Part shown: one piece after another, positions 58,504 to 64,000 of the stretch
How positions within the stretch are numbered: position 1 is the stretch's first letter
How the letters are laid out: every line of letters starts with the position of its first letter
Assembly (NCBI RefSeq): GCF_003660165.1
Contig: NZ_CP032829.1
Span: 2,859,165 to 2,923,164, forward strand
Reading direction: 5' to 3'
DNA: 64,000 nt
From: Sphingomonas paeninsulae
GTDB lineage: Bacteria > Pseudomonadota > Alphaproteobacteria > Sphingomonadales > Sphingomonadaceae
Position numbers and translations under genes: made by a program
The notes under the pieces: generated by a model
What the model was told of the DNA's origin: nothing
Database searches by the model: none
Seen by the model: the letters and a program-made list of their open reading frames with translations, nothing else

Positions 58504-59684
58504 ATTTGGGTAATTTGCGGCGGTTTATCGCTGTCGCGGCGATAGCGTGGGCCAGCCTTTCGGTTGCCAGCGAACCTAAACCCTTCGGATCGCCTGCTAC
58601 TCATGGATATCAACCGATTGGTGTCGATGAGAAAGGTATCTGGGCCGAATCGGACGAAACCGAAAGGGAGTTGAAAAATTCCAAGCTGTTGGTTCGTGAT
58701 GAAAAGCTCACGGCGTATCTAAATAAAGTTTTGTGCCGCGAAGTCGGTTCCGAACGCTGCACGGCCGCCCGGATTTATGTCGTTCGCCAGCCATTTTTCA
58801 ATGCGAGCATGTATCCGAACGGTATGCTCACAGTCTTCACTGGCGCGCTGATAAGGTTTCGGAACGAGGCGCAGCTTGCTGCTGTTTTGGGTCACGAGTT
58901 CGGTCATTTCGAGGCGAGGCACGGTCTTTTGGGCCTTAAAAGCAGGCGCAACACCGCAAGCTGGATTAACTGGCTGACCGTTATTTCTATCGGAGCGGGC
59001 CAGTATCAGGATTATCGCACCGCCTTTTGGGGAAATCACTATCGGTTTTCCCGAGACCAAGAACGCGACGCCGACTTTCGTGGTATTCGAGATATGGGAA
59101 CTGCCGGATATCGAACGCTCAACGCGAGCCAGATATGGTCCGGGCTACGCAGTGAAGATGACGCAACCGCAACAGCGCGCGGTGTAAAAAGTTTGAAAGA
59201 CTCTCCGCAAGGGTTGTTTGCCTCGCACCCGATGAATGCAGAACGCATGACGTATCTGGCTGATGAAGCGGTCAAGGTGGGCGTTGGCAACGATTTCGAC
59301 GGTGCGGCAGAATATGAGGCTGCGATCAGTCATTTGTGGCCGATGTTGATTGACGATCAGATCAAGCTGAACGATTTCGGCGGTTCCGAATTCCTGTTGG
59401 CAAGCCTTGCCACGAATGGCTGGACCGGGCCGCTGCTGTACGCACGCGGAGAACTGTATCGCGCTCGTGGACGAGCGACAGATGTTCAGCAGTCGGCATT
59501 ATTTTATCGCAAAGCAACGGGAATGCCGGATGCTCCGGCACAAGCCTGGCGCGGCTTGGGACTGGCGCTTGCTCGCAACGGCGATCGACCGGGCGCAAAG
59601 CCAGCAATCGATGAGTATTTAAAGCGCAATCCGCAAGCGGGTGACAAGCCAATGCTGCTTATGATCGCAGGGGAAGCACAATGA
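58500..59684 (+). CDS. M48-family zinc metalloprotease (exported)
   Basis: 394 residues from GTG at 58500, overlapping the previous stop by 4 bases. Signal peptide (FIAVAAIAWASLSVASE). Zinc motif HEFGH in AAVLGHEFGHFEARHG, third ligand Glu in QERDADFRGIRDMGTAGY, and FASHPMNAERMTYL (SHP motif). C-terminal TPR-like helices (LLYARGELYRARG, ALFYRKATGMPDAPAQAWRGLGLAL). Resembles BepA/YcaL-type periplasmic proteases that control outer-membrane protein assembly. Middle gene of three overlapping genes, so it likely acts with the two unknown exported proteins. Confidence 0.9.
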   Translation: MNLGNLRRFIAVAAIAWASLSVASEPKPFGSPATHGYQPIGVDEKGIWAESDETERELKNSKLLVRDEKLTAYLNKVLCREVGSERCTAARIYVVRQPFFNASMYPNGMLTVFTGALIRFRNEAQLAAVLGHEFGHFEARHGLLGLKSRRNTASWINWLTVISIGAGQYQDYRTAFWGNHYRFSRDQERDADFRGIRDMGTAGYRTLNASQIWSGLRSEDDATATARGVKSLKDSPQGLFASHPMNAERMTYLADEAVKVGVGNDFDGAAEYEAAISHLWPMLIDDQIKLNDFGGSEFLLASLATNGWTGPLLYARGELYRARGRATDVQQSALFYRKATGMPDAPAQAWRGLGLALARNGDRPGAKPAIDEYLKRNPQAGDKPMLLMIAGEAQ

Positions 59685-60275
59685 AACTGATCCAATATTC
59701 GCTTTGTGCGGCGGCGTTGGCCGTTGCCAATCCAGCCATAGCCAAGTGGACCACGATGCCTGCCACACTGTCTGTCGCAGTCGCGAAAGGGCAAATGACT
59801 GTGGTTGCGGGGCCTGGTTGGAATCAAGATTCTGCCCGACCATTCAAAAAAGGTGAAACGTGGAGTTTCGACGGACCATTGCTGAATACCATCGATTTTT
59901 ACGCGGCGATCGATAGCGGCGAAGCTCTCGCTAAAGATCGCAACAAAAAGCGGGAGCCACTTCCCAAGTTTGCAGCCGATATGCTGCCTACTGATGTCGC
60001 TCAGCTTTACGAACAGACAGCGCGAATTACGCTCGGGACTTCTGAATTTACCGTGGATGCAATCGAACCGGTCACATTTTTTGAACCGACAAGGTTTCAA
60101 ATTCACCTATCATTACACGCGACCGGAAGAAGAACTTACCAGGAACGGGGAGGCTCAGGCAGTCATAGTAAAAAACAAGCTTTATATGATCGCCTATACG
60201 GCAGCAGCTCTGCACTATTTCAACGCCGGACTCCCGAGCGCTCATGCAGTGATGGCAAGCGCAACGCTTAAATGA
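59681..60275 (+). CDS. Exported protein of unknown function, third gene of M48 operon (frame broken near 60077-60092)
   Basis: ATG at 59681 overlaps the protease stop (ATGA). Signal peptide (LIQYSLCAAALAVANPAIA). The first ~135 residues end AIEPVTFF; from there a sensible protein continues in the next frame: GFKFTYHYTRPEEELTRNG, then VIVKNKLYMIAYTAAALHYF and the stop at 60275. The TTTTTT at 60077-60082 (one T fewer, or two more) or an extra A at 60091-60092 are the candidate sites. Restored length about 197 residues. No family recognised. Likely a partner or substrate of the M48 protease. Confidence 0.65.
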
Positions 60276-60300
60276 AAGCGCGGCAGCTTCAATTTACCAT

Positions 60301-60446
60301 CTACTCACCACTGTCCGGCGTAGGCTGATCGCCCGGTACCGGAATATCCACATCGCCGGGGACCGGGTTCACTTCGGGCGGCGGCGTCGTCGGCTGTCCG
60401 GCGGGACTCTGGGCGGGTTCTTCGAAGGGTGGGGGACGCTGGCCAT
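60301..60446 (-). CDS. Small Pro-rich protein (probable frame break at 60431-60435)
   Basis: ATG at 60446 has AGGAG 7 bases upstream, but as read its frame turns into basic, unlikely sequence. Adding one base to the five-G run 60431-60435 gives MASVPPPFEEPAQSPAGQPT followed by a Pro/Asp-rich tail ending PDSGE, 48 residues, which looks like the short Pro-rich proteins found in sphingomonads. Without repair, an ATG at 60465 gives a 54-residue version. Cytosolic, function unknown. Confidence 0.55.
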
Positions 60447-60583
60447 TTGTTTTCTCCTGATACATTGACCAAACGCGCCGGGGGCGAAGTGGCTCCCTTT
60501 GTTATGGTTACGATACCGACGGAGATTGGCTTGCCCTTCTGCACCTTCCCACATATAGACGCGCGCCTTGTCAGTGTACCTTT

Positions 60584-60627
60584 GCGGGCGTGGCGGAATT
60601 GGTAGACGCGCTTGGTTTAGGTCCAAG
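60584..60627 (+). tRNA. tRNA-Leu (UAG) 5' fragment, cut by prophage
   Basis: Acceptor 5' strand GCGGGCG at 60584-60590, D arm with GGTAGACGC, anticodon arm CTTGG-TTTAGGT-CCAAG (60611-60627) giving TAG. After CCAAG the variable arm, T arm and CGCCCGC acceptor strand are missing; phage DNA follows. This is the left attachment junction. The crossover lies in or just after the anticodon arm. Confidence 0.85.
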
Positions 60628-60728
60628 TGATGACCCTCCGATCTGCTCTCGGTAAACTCTCCATAATCTAGAAGTGCGGGACGATAGCGGAGTGGCGTTT
60701 GCCTCTTGTCATTCGTCCATTATTGTGG

Positions 60729-60757
60729 AATATCCTTAAAGGTAGAGTGATACAGAA
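60729..60757 (+). promoter_or_regulatory. Candidate phage RNA-polymerase promoter, copy A
   Basis: Ends with AAAGGTAGAGTGATACAGAA (60738-60757), identical in 20 of 20 bases to 63901-63920; preceded by AATATCCTT, also similar (AACATTCCTA in copy B). Located 20 bases before the polymerase's start site region. Confidence 0.7.
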
Positions 60758-60777
60758 CCCCAATGGAGTTGGACAAT

Positions 60778-63446
60778 ATGTTTCCTAACGACCTCCTAGA
60801 CCAAGCACAGAGAGACATGGAGGCTTCCTCCGCAATCTCAGGTCGCGAGCGCTTCCAAGCGGCAGACGAAGCAACCATAAGGAACGAAGGTCACCACGCG
60901 ACTGCTGCTGGCGTTAAGCTCATCAGGGGCGCTATCCCGATGGTTGCTTCAGAGATCACTAAATGGGTCGATGCTAATGCAGCTAAGGCAGGTAAGGGGA
61001 AGGCTCACACCGCCCTGAGTACCTTACGCCGTATAGATACTCACACCTTGGCCTACGCGGCTCTCAATGCTGTCCACAATGGGACCTTACGCCTCCAGTC
61101 ATCCGCGATGGTACAGCTTGCTGCTGGTCAGTTGGTGGAGAGTGAAATCGTAGCTCAGGACCTAGCGGCTCAGCAGAAGGCTTTGGTTGCGCAGCGCATA
61201 GCTGACCTCAAGGCCGATGGGGAGTCTACCAAGGGAATGCCGAAGGAAGGACGTGCGGTCATAAACCGTATAGCTTCCGTAGTGTCGGCCCAAGGCTCAG
61301 CGAAGAGCCGATCGAAGGTCTTCAAGCACATGGTAGCCAAACACATGGACCATGCCGATTGGCCACCTGAGGTCCTCGTCAAGATGGGTGAGCCTTTGGT
61401 CAATGCTGTCCTCCTTACACTCCCGTCGATCTACGAGATGGCTGTCTCTGGAGGACCCAAGAAGGCTATGGTGAATGCCATTCGCCTCACGGACGAAGGG
61501 TTAGACCTCCTCGCATCCATCAACGATGAGATGGAGTGGATGTTCGTTGTGAACAAACCAATGGTTGTCCCCCGCGCCCTTGGACTGACGTAGACACAGG
61601 ATGTTATTACGACATCCGGCTAGCTCGCAGGTCGAAGCTCATCAGAACCTACAACAAGGATCACATAGCCGCCGTAAAGGACGCTATCGCCTCAGGGCAG
61701 ATGGAGTACGTTCTGGAGGCTGTGAACTCGATGCAGTCGGTCCCTTGGGCCATCAATCAGCCTATCCTCGATATGGTTGAGTATTGCTTCGAGAATAACA
61801 TCCCGGTCGATGGTCTCCCCAGCAACCAGAGGATCATCCTGCCACCTAAGGTTGAGCCTGAGGTATGGTCAGCGATGACCCCGGCACAGCAGAAGGGTGT
61901 CAAGATCAACCTCGCGTCCCTGCGAACCAAAGACCGAGGGAACGTAGCGGACCGGATGGTACTTCTACGAGATTTATCAACCGCTAAGGAGTTATCTCAA
62001 TATGACCGCTTCTACTTACCACACAACCTCGACTTCCGAGGACGAAGCTACCCTATTCCACACTTCTCACATCAACGTGCGGATCACATCAAAGCTCAGT
62101 TCCAGTTTTCTGATGGACAGCCTTTCGGCCCACTTGGAGCGGCTTGGTTGTCCGTCCATCTCGCTAACACTGGAGACTTCCAGACCGCTAAAGGTAAAGG
62201 AAGTAAGCTCTCCTTTGACGATAGACAGCAATGGGTCGAAGATAACGAACCCGCTATCCTATCCGTCGCAGCAGACCCCAAGTCAGACCTCTGGTGGACT
62301 GAAGCCGATAAGCCGTTTTCCTTCCTTGCAGCCGCTATCGATTACGCCGCTTGGGTATCTGGAGGACGGTTGGACAGCTATGCCTCACGTCTCCCCATCG
62401 CCCTCGACGGGAGTAACAGTGGACTCCAGCATTACAGTGCAGCCATGCGAAGTGAAGACGAAGGGTCACTCGTGTCTCTGGCCCCATCAGACTCCCCGAG
62501 TGACCTCTACCAAACCGTAGCTGATGATGTCCTCGTCAGTATCCAAGCTGATGCTGATGCAGGCGATGAGCTAGCGACCCTCTGCCTTTCGGTTGGCGTA
62601 GGTCGATCATTGGTCAAGCGTAACGTAATGACCTTCGCCTACTCCTCGGAGCGTTTCGGCTTTAGGCAGCAGCTCCTCACGGACACAATGAAGCCGCTCA
62701 ACGATGCTGTCCTGATGGGTCTCATTCCATGCAACCCTTGGGCTATAGCGCGTGAGGATGGTCAAGGGACCGATGGTGGCTTCAAGGCCGCAGGTTATCT
62801 AGCTGGCAAGGTCTACAACTCTGTCACTTCAATCGTCCACATGGCGACTGAGGGCATGGGTTTCTTCAAGTCCGTAGCGAGTGCCTGCGCTCACGAAAGA
62901 CTACCGTTGTCGTGGGTTTCCCCTGTTGGTCTCCCGGTACTCCATAAATACAGCGTTTGGGAGGTTAAGGCTCTCAAGCTGTTCCTCTTTGATCGAAAGG
63001 TACCAATCACCGATGCCGGATCACACGACAAGATCGATGAGGATGGTCGAGGAGTTATTAGACAAGTACGAGCTAACATCCGAACTAAACCACTCGATAG
63101 GATTGATAAGGAGAAGGCTCGCTCTGCAATCGCTCCCAATGTCATCCACTCAATGGACGCGGCTCATCTCATGCTTACAGTCATTGCAGCGAAGCGAGAG
63201 GGAATTACGAACATTGCGCTCATCCATGATAGCTTCGGGACACATGCAGGGGACACCCAACGATTCTCACAAATCATCCGGGAAGCCTTCGTAGAGATGT
63301 ACGAGAACTACTGCCCGTTCGAGGAGGTGCTGGAGTCCGCCAGAGCCTCACTGAGCATCGAAGGGCAGGAGAGACTGCCGGAACTACCGACTAAAGGGAC
63401 TATGGACTTACAGGCCGTCTTAGACGCCTCATATGCCTTTGCTTAA
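60778..63446 (+). CDS. T7-like single-subunit DNA-directed RNA polymerase (frame broken at 61569-61573)
   Basis: ATG at 60778 has GGAG 9 bases upstream; an ATG at 60763 would contain that site. The N-terminal domain reads to a stop at 61593, and the rest continues in the -1 frame. One more C in the run 61569-61573 gives VVPPRPWTDVDTG, equal to the VVPPKPWTG of T7 polymerase at the same place. All catalytic parts are intact: LDGSNSGLQHYS (first Asp), VKRNVMTFAYSSERFGFRQQ (Lys and Tyr of the nucleotide site), ALIHDSFGTHAG (second Asp), and the C-terminal foot SYAFA. The specificity-loop region (LHKYSVWEVKALKLFLF) differs from T7, so promoter sequence should differ. Restored length about 890 residues. 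Confidence 0.93.
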
Positions 63447-63473
63447 ACATTACACGATAGAGGAATATATTAT

Positions 63474-63731
63474 ATGACAGACTGTATGTGCGATAAGCTG
63501 CTCGACTCCCTGATACTAGCTAACCGTAAGATTGGTCGGATGGAGACACATCTGGCGGCCTCTAAGTGCGGGGGAGACTCTAACGACACCCCTGTCATTT
63601 CCTTAAGCGTCTTGCAGGCGTGGGACACCTACCAAGGTAAAGGTTATAACGGCAACGACCTCAGTTACGCCTCTCGCTACAAGGCTAGGGCTGTTCTCGC
63701 GGCTTTCTTCGAGTCCGCTAAGTGCATATGA
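63474..63731 (+). CDS. Small phage protein of unknown function
   Basis: 85 residues, ATG at 63474, 28 bases after the polymerase. Heptad-like helix at the start (CDKLLDSLILANRKIGRMETHL), Cys at positions 4, 6, 32 and the end. Contains VLQAWDTYQG. No family seen. Overlaps the next small gene by 4 bases. Confidence 0.6.
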   Translation: MTDCMCDKLLDSLILANRKIGRMETHLAASKCGGDSNDTPVISLSVLQAWDTYQGKGYNGNDLSYASRYKARAVLAAFFESAKCI

Positions 63732-63835
63732 CTGACATCCCCGGATTGTATGAGGTGGCTGCGGCTATTTATTCAGTTGCCGCCTCAATCTTTGCACTCG
63801 CTTTTGCCGTGAGCATTCGAAGGAAGAACCCATGA
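63728..63835 (+). CDS. 35-residue membrane peptide of the phage
   Basis: ATG overlaps the previous stop (ATGA). One membrane span (VAAAIYSVAASIFALAFAV) followed by basic SIRRKNP, so an inner-membrane single-span peptide with a cytosolic C-terminus. Size and overlap resemble the small early genes of T7-like phages. Function unknown. Confidence 0.6.
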   Translation: MTDIPGLYEVAAAIYSVAASIFALAFAVSIRRKNP

Positions 63836-63888
63836 GCGAATATCGACTCCGCCAAGCGTACCTTGCTGGAGAGAATGATACAACATAG
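63832..63888 (+). CDS. 18-residue phage peptide, uncertain
   Basis: MSEYRLRQAYLAGENDTT, start overlapping the previous stop by 4 bases. Its only support is the coupled start; it ends just before the promoter repeat at 63891. Confidence 0.35.
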   Translation: MSEYRLRQAYLAGENDTT

Positions 63889-63890
63889 CA

Positions 63891-63920
63891 AACATTCCTA
63901 AAAGGTAGAGTGATACAGAA
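63891..63920 (+). promoter_or_regulatory. Candidate phage RNA-polymerase promoter, copy B
   Basis: AACATTCCTA followed by AAAGGTAGAGTGATACAGAA, the same 20 bases as 60738-60757, then GGG. Comparable in place to the first class of T7 promoters downstream of gene 1. Confidence 0.7.
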
Positions 63921-64000
63921 GGGCATTGTCGGGATCACCAGTTTGATCCTTCTGAACCTCGCAAGACCCTAACAGTAGGGCCAGCGCTGACTGTCTCAGC

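Larger units (their letters stand above)
60628..64000 (+). mobile_element. Left part of a T7-like (podovirus-type) prophage
   Basis: Starts at the broken tRNA-Leu, contains a single-subunit T7-type RNA polymerase, a repeated promoter-like element on each side of it, and a run of tiny tightly overlapping genes, all rightward. Base and codon use differ from the host (many CTC/ACC/AAG, shorter spacers). The integrase, structural and lysis genes must lie beyond the window. Layout resembles temperate T7-like phages of marine and freshwater Alphaproteobacteria that integrate in tRNA genes. Confidence 0.88.

Noticed and set aside
61560..61590. Programmed -1 frameshift in the phage polymerase as the main explanation
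   Set aside because: The run allows slippage, but seven other genes in the window break at homopolymer runs in the same way and no stimulatory structure was seen, so sequencing error is favoured.

Overview
The window looks like chromosomal DNA of a sphingomonad (Alphaproteobacteria, Sphingomonadales). This rests on two long TonB-dependent receptors, the gene order mreB-mreC-mreD-mrdA-rodA, ilvB-ilvN-ilvC-leuA, a pyrB-pyrC' pair, a gatCAB operon, and many small exported proteins of the kind sphingomonads carry. No rRNA or CRISPR array is visible.

Region by region. (1) 1-8002: exported or peripheral functions: a lipase-like hydrolase cut by the edge, a TonB-dependent receptor with a clear terminator, a YegD-like Hsp70 protein, small secreted proteins and an M14 metallopeptidase. 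(2) 8106-23392: a catabolic cluster: luciferase-type flavin monooxygenase, second TonB receptor, LuxR-type regulator, MFS transporter, zinc alcohol dehydrogenase, two SnoaL-like proteins, an Old-Yellow-Enzyme/2,4-dienoyl-CoA-reductase-like Fe-S flavoprotein, three short-chain dehydrogenases, an acyl-CoA ligase and a Coq4-like protein. The set of enzyme classes resembles bile-acid 7-dehydroxylation (bai) and sphingomonad bile-salt gene sets, so a cyclic terpenoid or steroid acid is a plausible but unproven substrate. (3) 23717-27104: an intact IS66-family element with a perfect 8-bp target duplication, a palindromic operator pair, a gene of unknown function and tRNA-Lys. (4) 27156-60446: core genome: cell-shape operon, mutL, branched-chain amino-acid genes with a newly read Leu-rich leader peptide and attenuator before leuA, miaA and serB with overlapping divergent start codons, a ParA/RHH/TPR-SPOR locus, pyrimidine genes with a catalytically dead dihydroorotase, ruvX, gatCAB and an operon built around an M48 protease. 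(5) 60584-64000: a tRNA-Leu(UAG) gene cut in its anticodon arm, followed by the left end of a T7-like prophage with a single-subunit RNA polymerase. A perfect 20-bp repeat lies on either side of the polymerase region and is the best candidate for that polymerase's promoter.

A technical point affects reading the whole window: at least eight genes (MFS transporter, mutL, parA, a methyltransferase, gatA, a secreted protein, a small proline-rich protein and the phage RNA polymerase) have a reading-frame break at or very near a homopolymer run, seven at C/G runs and one at a T run. In six of them the simplest or best-fitting repair is adding bases to the run. gatA and mutL are housekeeping genes, so this looks like consensus sequencing error rather than real gene decay. 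Boundaries below describe the restored genes.
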